This document shows, piece after piece, positions 11,336 to 25,400 of a DNA stretch of 64,000 nt. The notes below the pieces were generated by a model. The model saw nothing but the letters and a program-made list of their open reading frames with translations, ran no database searches and was not told the DNA's origin. The stretch is from NCBI GenBank assembly GCA_958450365.1, contig CAUEEP010000920.1, positions 1,327,501 to 1,391,500 on the forward strand, written 5' to 3'. The position numbers and the translations under genes were made by a program. This stretch comes from Mesorhabditis belari (Eukaryota > Nematoda > Chromadorea > Rhabditida > Rhabditidae). The stretch's first letter is position 1. The number at the start of each line of letters is the position of its first letter.

Positions 11336-13157
11336 TCAAGAACTCATGCACAAATCATTCTGATTGTCAAAAATTTGTTGTTGCAGATCTTTAGTCACGG
11401 TTGTTGTCAGACTGCTGAAGCTGTTCGTTACGTAGGTACAAGTGTAGCCACCAGTGACAATCTGTGAAAGCTAACAATTCAATCAAAAAATTTGCAGTTA
11501 CCGAAATGTTTTCCCTAGGCATTCCATTGTAAGAAATCCCAGCAAAAGAGAAATATTTGCCATCTTTGAAAAATTTCGCTTTCGCAACTGCGTCCGCTGA
11601 TTGTGTGATGCTTGTGGCTGAGGTTAGATAGATGATCCAATGGTTATCGATTCGAGAGCGATACGTTCCATCATCGATACTTTGTTGGACTAGATCTAAA
11701 GATCTAAAAAGCAGAACTTGTAGAAAATTGGATTTCTCACTTTCTCAGATATTGCCCAATCTTGTTGGTGATTGAGTTTTGAATCACGATCAGGCAGCCA
11801 GATAGATCATCCTGAAGATTATATTTTAGATCTAGCTAAGCATCGAGTAGCTAAGCAACCATTCCAAGTTGTCCCAGTGAGCAATACGTGGGTTCATAGT
11901 TTGGATCCGGCGAAACCCCGTAAATGCCAACATGAGCGAAATTGCTGTTTGAAAGTGAGGAAACGGTGAAAATGTTGAGAAAATTCTTGATGAATGAAAT
12001 GTACTGGAATTGATGTTTATTAGTTAAATATTGGCTATTACGTCATCAAAATATCTCTTTGCTGTTGCTGAGATGTCAACGATAAAGATTAATTCAAACT
12101 AAACTGAAATGAAGTTAAGTAAAAAGTTTGCAATCACCGCCTTGCTGCTAAGATCGTATGAAGTCGTTGAGGTTGGTGGCGTGGTTGGAGTGGTTGTCGT
12201 GGTTGACGTCTAAATAGAAAATGTCAAGAAAGGCAGGTACGCTGTATTAAAATTCACAAATAAAACAAAATTTTATAGGTTTATCGTGCAAATGAACGCT
12301 TAAAGATAAGCTTTTCCGTTTTTTTTTCTTCCTTTTCTTTCCTTTCTTTCTTTTCAATCAAGTCATTCTTTTGACCTTTCTTCCGTAAGTTTATTCTTCA
12401 AAAAATTGTTACAAGATTCGTTGAACTAACCAAATTACAATCCGGGACATTTGCTGGTGAAGTTAGGAGAGTGGTAGGACTTGATGCTGTCTATAAAGAG
12501 CCTCTTGAACAACTGTTAGTACATATAAGCTTCAATTCTCTCTAAATTTGGTTCCTTATCTCTCTAAATTTGGCTCCTGATCTCCCTAATATAGTTCCTT
12601 TTCTCTCTAAATCTAGTTCCTTTTCTCTCTAAATCTAGTTCCTTATTTCTCTAAACTTGGTTCAGTTCAATCTAATCTAATCTGGTTCATCACAGTTAAT
12701 CTAGTCCATTCCAAGTTCGGTCAAAGTCAGTTTATTTCAGTCTAGTCCAGTCCACTGACTGACCGGGCTGAACGGACTGGGCTAAGAAATCTGGACTGAA
12801 TCCAGATCTCAAGCTCACTTCTGTTTTCAAAGTTGAAGTCCTTGCAGGTTCAGTTGTTGGCAATGGCTTAAACGTTGATGACGCACTGGGACAAGTACAA
12901 GATTCTGCAGTTTTCTTACCTAAAAAACTATTTGACTGTTTTAGTGGCTCGATTAAAAACAGACTTTGATGAATTTTATGAATGCCAACTCCGAGCATTG
13001 CCGCACCGGCTGCGATAAAAAGCACACCCACAATCAAAAAAACAATGACCTAAATTGGCTCAAATCCAAAGGAGTCAAAATTAGAATTACAAAAGTTTAA
13101 AAAGTTATAGGCACAAACTGGTATAATTGATCTCCGGAGACTTTGTTGGGATGGCAT
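11336..13157 (-). CDS. type II membrane protein with one VWA-like domain
   Basis: Nine exons: 13119-13157, 12819-13049, 12431-12490, 12138-12209, 12042-12098, 11860-12003, 11741-11811, 11502-11703 and 11336-11461, giving 333 residues in frame. The order is a short basic N-terminus (MPSQQSLRRSIIP), one hydrophobic helix (VIVFLIVGVLFIAAGAAML) without a clear cleavage site, a Thr/Pro-rich stalk, then a VWA-like domain starting FELIFIVDISAT and including WIIYLTSATS and YFSFAGISYNG. The metal site is degenerate: D-x-S-x-T replaces D-x-S-x-S. The C-terminus ends NDLCMSS. An AATAAA (complement of 11303-11308) follows the stop. It shares its signal-anchor plus VWA layout with the larger gene just upstream on the same strand, so the two are probably related by duplication. 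Confidence 0.78.
12530..12680. repeat. 22-26 nt minisatellite, CTCTCTAAATTTGGTTCCTT type
   Basis: About six imperfect copies lie in intron two of the VWA gene. The same unit, or its complement, recurs at 28790-28935 inside the mariner-like element, and singly near 39665, 40178 and 45330. Confidence 0.75.
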
Positions 13158-13439
13158 TGCTTGAAATTCTATAGAAAAGCGGTGAGTTGTTGACAAAATT
13201 TAGGTGAAGATTAGCTTTTATTCCTTTTCCTATTCTTATGCAATAAATGCAATAAAACCGGGTTATCAGAACAATTTCTAAAAAAAAATGTATTTTTCAT
13301 GAAATCATTTGCTTCTTTGCCTGGAAAATGACTGACTGTTCCATTTGTTCAGTATTTTCGCAATTAGCCGAGTATCTTGATGCATTTTTGAACTAAATAA
13401 TCTCTTTATTCAAACGCAATTGTGAAAAGATAATGTTGC

Positions 13440-16400
13440 TTAGATTAAAGCTTTGAGAACGGTTTTATGTTTAATTCCAACTGATTCTGTTGTCGCAGTT
13501 GGGCCGGCTGATTCTGTTGTAGCCGATGCTGTCGTTCCAACTGATTCTGTTGTAGCAGATGCTGTCGTTCCAGCTGATTCTGTGGTAATAGATCCTGTCG
13601 TTCCAGCTGATTCTGTTGCAATAGATCCTGTCGTTGCCGTCTTTTCTGTTGCAATGGATCCTGTCGTCGCCGTGGTTTCTGTTGCAATAGATCCCGTCGT
13701 TCCCGTGGTTTCTGTTGCAATAGATCCCGTCGTTCCCGTGGTTTCTGTTGCAATAGATCCCGTCGTTCCCGTGGTTTCTGTTGCCATAGATCCTGTCGTT
13801 CCAGCTGATTCTGTTGCAATAGATCCTGTCGTTCCAGCTGATTCTGTTGCAATAGATCCTGTCGTTGCCGTGGTTTCTGTTGCAATAGATCCTGTAGTCG
13901 CCGTGGTTTCTGTTGCAATGGATCCCGTCGTTCCCGTGGTTTCTGTTGCAATAGATCCCGTCGTTCCCGTGGTTTCTGTTGCAATAGATCCCGTCGTTGC
14001 CGTGGTTTCTGTTGCAATAGATCCTGTCGTTCCAGCTGATTCTGTTGCAATAGATCCTGTAGTCGCCGTGGTTTCTGTTGCAATGGATCCCGTCGTTCCC
14101 GTGGTTTCTGTTGCAATAGATCCCGTCGTTGCCGTGGTTTCTGTTGCAATAGATCCCGTCGTTCCCGTGGTTTCTGTTGCAATAGATCCCGTCGTTCCCG
14201 TGGTTTCTGTTGCAATAGATCCCGTCGTTCCCGTGGTTTCTGTTGCAATAGATCCCGTCGTTCCCGTGGTTTCTGTTGCAATAGATCCTGTCGTACCAGC
14301 TGATTCTGTTGCAATAGATCCTGTCGTTCCAGCTGATTCTGTTGCAATAGATCCTGTTGTTACCGTGGTTGCTGTTGCAATAGATCCTGTCGTTCCAGCT
14401 GATTCTGTTGCAATAGATCCTGTCGTTGCCGTGGTTTCTGTTGCAATAGATCCTGTAGTCGCCGTGGTTTCTGTTGCAATGGATCCCGTCGTTCCCGTGG
14501 TTTCTGTTGCAATAGATCCCGTCGTTCCCGTGGTTTCTGTTGCAATAGATCCCGTCGTTGCCGTGGTTTCTGTTGCAATAGATCCTGTCGTTCCAGCTGA
14601 TTCTGTTGCAATAGATCCCGTCGTTGCCGTGGTTTCTGTTGCAATAGATCCTGTCGTTCCCGTGGTTTCTGTTGCAATAGATCCCGTCGTTCCCGTGGTT
14701 TCTGTTGCAATAGATCCCGTCGTTGCCGTGGTTTCTGTTGCAATAGATCCCGTCGTTCCCGTGGTTTCTGTTGCAATAGATCCTGTCGTACCAACTGCTT
14801 CTGTTGCAATAGATCCGGTCGTTCCCGTGGTTTCTGTTGCAATAGATCCCGTCGTTCCCGTGGTTTCTGTTGCAATAGATCCCGTCGTTCCCGTGGTTTC
14901 TGTTGCAATAGATCCTGTCGTACCAGCTGATTCTGTTGCAATAGATCCCGTCGTTCCCGTGGTTGCTGTTGCAATAGATCCTGTCGTTCCAGCTGATTCT
15001 GTTGCAATAGATCCCGTCGTTACCGTGGTTGCTGTTGCAATAGATCCTGTCGTTCCAGCTGATTCTGTTGCAATAGATCCTGTAGTCGCCGTGGTTTCTG
15101 TTGCAATGGATCCCGTCGTTCCCGTGGTTTCTGTTGCAATAGATCCCGTCGTTCCCGTGGTTTCTGTTGCAATAGATCCCGTCGTTGCCGTGGTTTCTGT
15201 TGCAATAGATCCTGTCGTTCCAGCTGATTCTGTTGCAATAGATCCCGTCGTTGCCGTGGTTTCTGTTGCAATAGATCCTGTCGTTCCCGTGGTTGCTGTT
15301 GCAATAGATCCCGTCGTTCCCGTGGTTTCTGTTGCAATAGATCCTGTCGTTCCAGCTGATTCTGTTGCAATAGATCCCGTCGTTACCGTGGTTGCTGTTG
15401 CAATAGATCCTGTCGTTCCAGCTGATTCTGTTGCAATAGATCCCGTCGTTCCCGTGGTTTCTGTTGCAATAGATCCCGTGGTTGCCGTGGTTTCTGTTGC
15501 AATAGATCCCGTCGTTCCCGTGGTTTCTGTTGTAATAGATCCCGTCGTTCCCGTGGTTTCTGTTGCAATAGATCCCGTCGTTGCCGTGGTTTCTGTTGCA
15601 ATAGATCCTGTAGTCGCCGTGGTTTCTGTTGCAATGGATCCCGTCGTTCCCGTGGTTTCTGTTGCAATAGATCCCGTCGTTCCCGTGGTTTCTGTTGCAA
15701 TAGATCCTGTCGTACCAGCTGATTCTGTTGCAATAGATCCCGTCGTTCCCGTGGTTGCTGTTGCAATAGATCCTGTCGTTCCAGCTGATTCTGTTGCAAT
15801 AGATCCCGTCGTTACCGTGGTTGCTGTTGCAATAGATCCTGTCGTTCCAGCTGATTCTGTTGCAATAGATTCTGTAGTCGCCGTGGTTTCTGTTGCAATG
15901 GATCCCGTCGTTCCCGTGGTTTCTGTTGCAATAGATCCCGTCGTTCCCGTGGTTTCTGTTGCAATAGATCCCGTCGTTCCCGTGGTTTCTGTTGCAATAG
16001 ATCCCGTCGTTGCCGTGGTTTCTGTTGCAATAGATCCTGTCGTTCCAGCTGATTCTGTTGCAATAGATCCCGTCGTTGCCGTGGTTTCTGTTGCAATAGA
16101 TCCTGTCGTTCCCGTGGTTTCTGTTGCAATAGATCCCGTCGTTCCCGTGGTTTCTGTTGCAATAGATCCTGTCGTTCCAGCTGATTCTGTTGCAATAGAT
16201 CCCGTCGTTACCGTGGTTGCTGTTGCAATAGATCCTGTCGTTCCAGCTGATTCTGTTGCAATAGATCCCGTCGTTCCCGTGGTTTCTGTTGCAATAGATC
16301 CTGTCGTTCCAGCTGATTCTGTTGCAATAGATCCCGTCGTTCCCGTGGTTTCTGTTGCAATAGATCCCGTGGTTGCCGTGGTTTCTGTTGCAATAGATCC

Positions 16401-19400
16401 CGTCGTTCCCGTGGTTTCTGTTGCAATAGATCCCGTCGTTGCCGTGGTTTCTGTTGCAATAGATCCTGTCGTTCCAGCTGATTCTGTTGCAATAGATCCC
16501 GTCGTTGCCGTGGTTTCTGTTGCAATAGATCCTGTCGTTCCCGTGGTTTCTGTTGCAATAGATCCCGTCGTTCCCGTGGTTTCTGTTGCAATAGATCCTG
16601 TCGTTCCAGCTGATTCTGTTGCAATAGATCCCGTCGTTACCGTGGTTGCTGTTGCAATAGATCCTGTCGTTCCAGCTGATTCTGTTGCAATAGATCCCGT
16701 CGTTCCCGTGGTTTCTGTTGCAATAGATCCCGTGGTTGCCGTGGTTTCTGTTGCAATAGATCCCGTCGTTCCCGTGGTTTCTGTTGCAATAGATCCCGTC
16801 GTTGCCGTGGTTTCTGTTGCAATAGATCCTGTCGTTCCAGTTGATTCTGTTGCAATAGATCCTGTCGTTGCCGTGGTTTCTGTTGCAATAGATTCTGTCG
16901 TTGCCGTGGTTTCTGTTGCAATAGATTCTGTCGTTGCCGTGGTTTCTGTTGCAATAAATCCTGTCGTTGCCGTGGTTTCTCTTGCAATAGATCCTGTCGT
17001 CCTAGCTGATTCTGTTGCAATAGATCCTGTCTCTGCCGAGGTTGCTGTTGATGCAGATCCTGTCTTTCCAGCTGATTCTGTTACAACGGATCCTGTCATT
17101 GCCGAGGTTGCTGTTGATGCAGATCCTGTCGTTCCAGCTGAATCGGTAGCAACAGATGCTGTCGTTCCAGCTGATTCTGTTGCTGCCGAGGTTGCTATTG
17201 ATGCAGATACTGTGGTTCCAGTTGTTTCGGTTGTTCCAGTTGTGCTGGCTAGTTCTGTTGTGGCAGATACTGTCGTTGAGGTAGATGAATCACTTGTTAC
17301 ACTACCCAAGGTCGTGGATGCAACAGCTGTAGAACTGACGCTGGACGAAGTTATCGTGAGCTGCTCTGTCGTTGTTTGTGAAGAATTTGCCACGCTTGTA
17401 GTACTTACATTCATTGATTCGGTGGTTGGCTGCGTTGTGCCTCGAGTTGATGTGTGCTGTTTTAAGGTTGACGTAATGACTGGTACAGTTGTGTCGAGCC
17501 GAGTAGTGTTCTGATCAAAGGTTGTTGTATAAATTGTTGAGCGTTCAGTGCTTTGTTCTAGACTCATTGTTGTTTCTTGAACTGGAGTCGTACTCTTTCC
17601 ATGTGTTGTTTGAGCCGGAGTTGTAGTCTGTTCGGGAGTGGTAGTAGAGGCAACGGTTGTAGTTGTGATGACCACTTGGTTGATGAAGTTCGTGTATGCT
17701 AAATGAATTTTATGATTAATGAACTGTAAAATTAATCTTCAATTTCCATTTCTAGTTTATTCATTTCCAAGCACTAACTTTTTATAATATATTTGAAGTA
17801 TCCATCATTTCCATTGATCGCACTGGCTTCAGGAAGCACGCTCGTAGTCTGGACGACTTGCGTTGATAATGGTACTACCTAAGTACAATTTTTTAGAGTT
17901 CCAACAAATCTGTGAATACTAATTTCAGTGCATTTTCCAATCGATCTGCTTGATCACTCTCAGCTAGATTGAATGCGTAAAGATTAAGTAATGTATTCTT
18001 TTGCAGAGCCGAATACGCCTCCTGATAGTCTTGTAAAGGAGATGTGAAGCTAAAGCATGAATATATCCAAAATCAAGTCTTAGACGTACTTAGGATTTGC
18101 ACTGAAGAACGTGACAAACGTTAGAGTCTCACGCAAACCGTTGGACTCCTTTAGCACTTCTTGATTCAAATATTCTAGCGCTGATCCAAGATTTGTTTCT
18201 GATTCAATCGGAAAGTCCGGTATTTCTTGAATAGCCTTTGATAAGCTTTCAAAATCGGGATACTTATTAAGATCAAATGTTGATCCGTTTATTTGACCTT
18301 CGTTCGAATATGCAATGAATGCCACCTAAAGTAGGTTTTAAAAAGTAATTCCAAAAGGATAACCTGCACACCCGTCTCATTGATCGTCATTTTGTCGACT
18401 AGATCACCAACAAGATCTTTTACCTAATTTTGAATGCTCAATGCTCAATGCTCAATGCTGAATGGTCAAGGCTTTTGGTTACCTGGGTCAGAATCTTGCC
18501 TGTTGAGACATCGACAACAAAAACAAAATCAGCGACAACTTCCGTAAGATTCTTTGGCAATGGAAAGCGATATTTTTGATAACCTATTTAATGAATATAT
18601 TCTTGCAAAATGAACCTAATACTTGATGTAACTTGTTGCACGATTTTTTGATCAGCTTCTGAACCATTGATTAGACTTTTTGGAGAACCAATTGGTAGAT
18701 AGTCATCAAACGAGGTGAGTTGTTCTCTTTTGACTTTCTCATTGCTCATATCAATGTATAATAGATAAGCATTTTTGTCATGCAATTCCCGTGCGGCTAT
18801 TATCATTCGATTTTCATCCCATGTGGCTCTAAATTCAGTAAACCAGCTGATCCACTAAACAAACCATCTGATCCACAAACCAGCTGATCCACAAACCAGC
18901 TGATCCGTAAACCAGCTGATCTACAAACCTGGTTTCAGCGCTAAAAACTAGGACAAAGGTTTGCGATTGACGCCATCCTTGTTTGGAGATCAACTGGTTT
19001 TTGTTGATATGATCAAGGATACTAAAAGAAAGTTTAACAAACTAGAACCTCAACTTACTCCACTAAAAGACTAGGATCATTAGCGTTTGAGTTGTGCCAA
19101 GACTTGAATTGATCGCTAAGACATGAAGCATTTGAGCATTGGGAGAGGTAAAATTCTCCCTCTTGCTTGTTGGAATAGTAAACTCCAGCAATTTGAGCTT
19201 TGAAAAGGCCGATTGTAAACTTTTCGGCAAAGTTGGTGAAGTAATCGATTACCTGGAACGGTGTTCGGATTTTGATACTTTGGATTTTGATATATCTTTT
19301 GAACTTTGGCATTCTTTGAGACTTGAAAACTGCTGTAATTACTTTCTTATATTATTTAGGTTATGGTTCTGGAATAAAGTACGGTATCTGAACCTGAATC

Positions 19401-22400
19401 TAAAATAGTAGCAGGAGTTTTAGACTTTGGAACCTCGAAACTACTGTAGACACTTTTTGTTTGGCTGTGTTTGGCTGGCAGTTTGTTTGGCAGGTTTAGA
19501 AATAAAGTGCAGTACCTAAGCCTGTACCTAGAACTAGAATAGAACTATAGAATAGAGTAGACTATAGAGTAGATCATAAAGTAGGCTATAGAGTAGACTA
19601 TAGAGTAGATTATAGAGTAGATTATAGAGTAGATTATAGAGTAGATTATACAGTAGACTGTAGAGTAGACCCTTGTAGATCAAGGCTCATATTGATAACA
19701 CTCACCAGCTTAAAGTCATTGCCAAGATTTGCCAGATCCAAGACGATCACAATATCAGCTGAAACATCAACAGTTTGAATCGGTTGGCTTTGGACAACAA
19801 TAAGATTTTCTAAAGCTGATCTTTTTTAAAACAAATCAAATCTAAACCGGCTTCTAGATCATTGAAAAACCGCTGGATCGGTGATCTTTGGCCAGTTGTA
19901 TTGATTGACCAATCTTGAAGGTTATTAACGAGATAAGCGTATGGTTTCTATATACAAATTGTCATTTATTTTTATATTTACAAACATTGCCCATAAGTTG
20001 GTAAGCAAATGGAGGAATAAATGAGCCATTCAAGAAGAACATCGAAGGGACGAATTGGTTTTCAAATGGATCATTCAATTTAAGTGTAAGTGATCTGGAA
20101 TGGGTTTGGCTCCTATCAATTTACCGGATATTTTGAATGGATTGGCTGCTTCAATGGATTGGCTAGATTGGCTCTTTCAGAATGACCGGACAAGAGTCAA
20201 AGAATTTCGAAAAATGGAAACTAAACCAACTTGTCCTGATTTTTCGTGAAGAAAATCACAAAACTGGACGTTGAATTTCGTTTTCCATTCTCACTCACAG
20301 TCGACAAGATGAAGTCAATAGCACTAAAGTTTTTCTCATTCTATTAACTCCAACAAAACTTACGCGTCGAATTGTGCATTAACACTTTTATCGCCAGAAT
20401 TGGACTTGATCGTTCGAATGAAGTCCAAAATGTTCTAAGTTTTGCTTTATCTTCAAACTCTGCACGAGCATCCAAACCTCTGCGCTTTGAGGCTCATTCA
20501 TCAAACGAGAAGAATTTATCCCTTTTGAGTCAAAGGCCACAATTGCGAAATGAGAGTTTTCCTTTCCAATAGTGAATGACTTGAATGAATCAATTTTCAT
20601 AAATAATGATTTCAAACCGATATAAAGTTGGATAGAAATCCTTGAACGGAACCAATCGCTTCTTGATCCATTTGCAAATCAATACATAATACGACATCAG
20701 CTTTCATTGATGGAATTGGTGGTGGATCATCAGCTAGATGAGAATGGAATAAGCAGGTTGGGCAGTATGTTTTTGTCTTTAAATCTGATAGCACTACACT
20801 TTATCTGGTTAATCTCCAAGGCCAGCGCCAGGCCTGGATCCAGATTGCTCCGTCTTATATACGCTGCCGCCTTATATACGTCTGGTCTGGTATCCAGCTT
20901 CTGTCCAGGCTTGCTCTGGTCTAATTTACATGTTTACAGCTAAAGCCCGGCTGCCATAGTCTTGATCAGAAGTAAAGTGTTCTAGCCTCAAGCATACAAC
21001 TCAACGTCTTTGTAAGTCCTCATAACTTACACTGTGTTGTTGTCACTTCATATATAGTCGGACCACATGTGTCCTCTTGAGTACCCAATCCCATTTCTGC
21101 ATTCAAATAGTCTTTCACTGTCACATATTTGTTGGAGATGTTTTTCATGAATGTTGCCGAAATGTCTCCCAAAGCGATTCCCATTATATTCACCCCGACA
21201 CCAGCTAGTGAGTGCAAAGAGCCTTGATAGAGATCGTTTGTGTCCAAGTTGTCGCTAAGAATTTGATTAAGCGATAGTTTAGTTCACTCACTCTCCAGTT
21301 GTCAGAAACCAAAGCCAATTCTCCTTTGATCGAAAGCCATTTGTCGGTTGATAGACTTGATCTTTCACTAGCTTCATAACTCTAAATATTGATTTTTAAA
21401 GAAGACTTGCCAACTAACTCATCAATTCTTTTGATGTTCGAGTGATCGGCTGAAGGGCCATATTGCCAGTCGATGGTTAGTGCGTTGTACAATGAATCCC
21501 AGCTGGTATGTTGATTAAAGTGGAACACAACCTAATGGTAAAGTTGTTTCATTCAAAATCGGATTAATCCCAAGCTCTCTACTTATTGTCAGTTAAAATA
21601 AAAACCAACCTTGACATCCTGATCAAAGGTGACAAGCGCAATTTGGGTTAAACCCAGCTCCGGACCAATTCTGTATTTGATAAGCGTGTTGATGAGGAAT
21701 AGTCGAACCTAAAGTGATTTTTGTGCTTGCTTTATTGAAGACTTATTGGAGACTCACCACTTCAAATCCCTCATCATTCAGCGCAGATCCAGTTGCAGAA
21801 AAGTCTGCAGAGGTATCTGAAAGAGATCATTGAAAAAGCGATTTTAAATCCGATGGTAAGTTTAGATTCAGGTCGAATATCAAAATCTTTACACAATTGA
21901 ACAGATCTCGCAAAAGTTTACCTAAAACAATACAAATATCAGGCCAAGTTTGTGGTGGCAAAGGATCCTTTTGGTGTAAGATGGCTTGAGTGGGTTTGAA
22001 TGGAGGTGGAGTTGCTGAGTTTCCTGAAAGGTTATTAGTAAAGTTATTAATGAATTTGATAAAGCCACATGATCTGATCTGTATGATCAAATGATCTGAT
22101 CTGTATGATCAAATGATCTGATCTGTATGATCAAATGATCTGATCTGTATGATCAAATGATCTGATCTGTATGATCAAATGATTTGATCTGTATGATCAA
22201 ATGATTTGATCTGTATGATCAAATGATTTGATCTGTATGATCAAATGATCTGATCTGTATGATCACATGATCACATGATTACATGATCTGTACTCAATCT
22301 ACCGTATTCTCCGTAAAAGTAGTGCACTCTCTAATGGTATTGCGGTCCGAGAGGGGGTGGAAAAAAATAGTAGTGCACCCTTGAAAATTTGCATTTATTG

Positions 22401-25400
22401 TGCTTCTTTTTCATCTAAACCTTTTTGACTGAATATCTTTATGCTTATGTCTTTAATATCTTTATGCTTCTAAAGCTATTCAAGCAAGCAAAAGTGAGGC
22501 TTTTTTTATTCATTTGTTAACTATTCTTCAACTGAAAAAGTTAGCTAGTTAGCTAACTTGTTAGTTAGCTAAATTGCTAGTTAGCTAAACTAAAATTATT
22601 GTGCAAAGTGCGAAAACATCTTTTTGTTGTTTCTACACGTTGTTTTAGTGGTACATTAACTCAAATTTTCTTACGAAAGCTATAGTCATTTTTTTCGCGC
22701 AAAGCTATAGTCATTTTTTGCTCTTATATACCTGTATAAAGTTTGAGGTTGACTTACTTTTTGCGGCGCTTAACGTGCGCTTAACGCTGAACGGCGCTTA
22801 ACGCTTAAGTGCGCACTACTATTAGAGAGAATACGGTAAACCAAAAGTCACCAACCTCGTCCAGGAAAATTTGCGCACGCTGAATCTCGGATAAAATTTG
22901 TGGTTGTGATTGCTGGCTTACTGCCAGGCACCAATGAATTCCCATCAACTAGCTAAAAAGCTACAAATAGACATCAAAAACTTTATCCAAACTATGTAAT
23001 CATCCCACGTCAAATTGGCATTTTCAAATTGCGTTAAATCCATCGATAGTCCGATTCCAAACAAGAAAACACCGTTTGAGTTCAGGAATTCTTTCTTAGC
23101 ACTAGCATTTTCTTTGTCTGAGTCCCTGAAAAGAAATAAGTTGAATAATTTAAAGAAAATTCTATTTAAATCGCAGAATTACTTGTGTTGATCTCAAATT
23201 TGAGCTGAATAAACTAACCAAAGCTTTTCCGTTACCACAACAGCTGACAACGATGCATAGCTTCTTGAATAAGCTTCATATTGTTTCCAAATCTCATTAT
23301 AAGCTCTAAATTTGTTTATGAAGTCAAAGTTGGCCAACTTTCAAGCTTACAACGATAATTGATCATTTAGAGTTCCTGACTGATATTTGATAGCTTTAAT
23401 TGCCTCTATCGTTGTCGACATATTCCAATTAGTGGGAAAGCTTTGGATTGTTGTAGCTGTATTACCAGAATAGGTGACAATCGTGAATCTCGTCAACTGG
23501 AATCAATTCTTAAAGCCGATTAAACAATCCGAACTTTATCCATCGATCCAACATTCAATCCGCCGAAAGCTGGTGTGAGGCTTTCAATTAGAAACTTTTT
23601 CATCTAAACATCTTATTCTCAAGCTGAAAAGTTTAAGATTACATTGTTAAATAAAGCTTCAGTTGACGGAATCTGCAGTATTAAAGCAATATCTTGCGGA
23701 TCTTCACAAAAATCTTCTGTAAGAAAGAATTGCATTTGGATAAGAATTTAGATTCTACTGATTATTGGTGGCTTTGTGGGATCGGTGGGTACTGTTGTGA
23801 TGATGACGGGACGAGCGGTTGGGATGGTTTGCGTGGGAGCGGCAGTGGTTACGGGTTGAGCTAAAAACAAGTTCAAAATCATAATAGATCTGTTATTGGC
23901 TTAGCTGTTTGCATAAAAGCCAAGACAAACCCAAAGTTGGACACGCCGGTTCTTTTATTGGTTGGAGCTGGGAATATAAAACATAATTAACCGCGGGATT
24001 CGAACCCGCTACCTCTTGTCTAACAGATGAACGCTCTACCAATGAGCTACACCATCGCGTGGCCTATTGCCTTATGTGTCCCATTTCAGAATATAGCCTT
24101 ATGCCAACCTTGACAAATCCAATTCACTTGCAGAGTCAGGACTTCTGGATAGCTGAGTTGATCCCAAGAGTCTATGAAGGCTGTCTTGTATTTGGAATCG
24201 ACCAGAGATAAGTAGGTGTTTTTTATAGTGGTTGATGTACTGAAATTGACTCAAAATCAAACTCAAGAGCTGCTTAAAACACACCTTGAGACAATTGTCG
24301 TGAAATAGAAAGTCTTTGCGACAACAGCGGCAAGCTGACGACTCCAGCTTTCACCAAAACCACCATCATATTCACTAAAAGTACAATAAGCTGTAATTTT
24401 GTTAACCAAGTCGGGACAACGATCGTTTTGTTCCCCCAACTCATTTTGGGGGAAGGGGAAAATGGAAAAGGTCCGGGTAAACCCCATGGGTTTCACTTCT
24501 GCCACCCACTTGTGGGGAACGAAATGATACTATCAAATCGTCACCCACGTGGGGACCAGAACTGAAAAGATGGGGGGGGGGGTAAAAGTGGAATAACGTT
24601 TCGAATTTTGCCCCCATTCTAGATGTATCAATTTCCCACTGTTTAGTCATAAAGGGTGGGGGATTAACCCGGGATAGTGGAGGAGGCGGACAGGACTGAA
24701 ATGGGGGGCAAAAGTGAAAATTTTCCATCAAGCCTACAATCCATCAGCTATAATCGTCAGTGATCGGGCTTTTCCTGGAGATAGTTGAGAAGAAAGGGAA
24801 GTGAACTCGTCGCGAATGAATTCAAGAGCTCTGAAAATCGTTTATGTTGAAGAAACTTTAACTTCAGCAAAGCCAAAGCGCTGCAGCTATAGCGCTAAAG
24901 CTGCTAAAGCTGCTAAAGTTGCTAAAGCTGCTAAAGCTTGAAAAGAAGCTTTAGCAAGTACAAGAGTAGTTTCCAAAGTGTAGTCTTTGACGGGTCAAAC
25001 TGATCTTGGTTACATTTTAAACTCGTTTTCTAAATCTGGACTGAAATTGACTAGGTAGGTAGTTTAGCACTAATTTCTAAGCCTAGTTTAACTGACTTGA
25101 CTAGTTTTGCCCTAACAAATCCACCTTGTCGTGTTGTGACTTTGTGAGGTTTCATTGATAAACAAAGCATCCACCGCATCATTCCAACAAGTCTATAACG
25201 TTCAATGCCTCTTTCATAAACTAACAAGAGAAGGTCCAGTTTCCTCCAGTTCCCTTGTAAGCCTCACTTGATTTTTGCACAACCAATTATTCAAAATGTA
25301 TGCATTGCTTCCATGAAACACTCCTAATCCCATTTCAAACGTATTCCAAACAGTCTCTTCGGGCAGCGTTATCAACGACACATAATTCTTGATCTAAACC

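Noticed and set aside
13453..17514. Reading frame of 1,353 codons on the plus strand
   Set aside because: It is the antisense of the 33-nt coding repeat, whose unit has no stop in several frames. Only the minus frame is continuous with spliced VWA exons, an anchor helix and a poly(A) signal.
20105..20230. A possible extra VWA exon between 20231 and 20094
   Set aside because: Every splice option gave a phase clash or a stop, whereas joining 20231 directly to 20094 keeps the frame.
22075..22285. A CRISPR-like array
   Set aside because: The units are contiguous with no spacers, in a eukaryotic intron.
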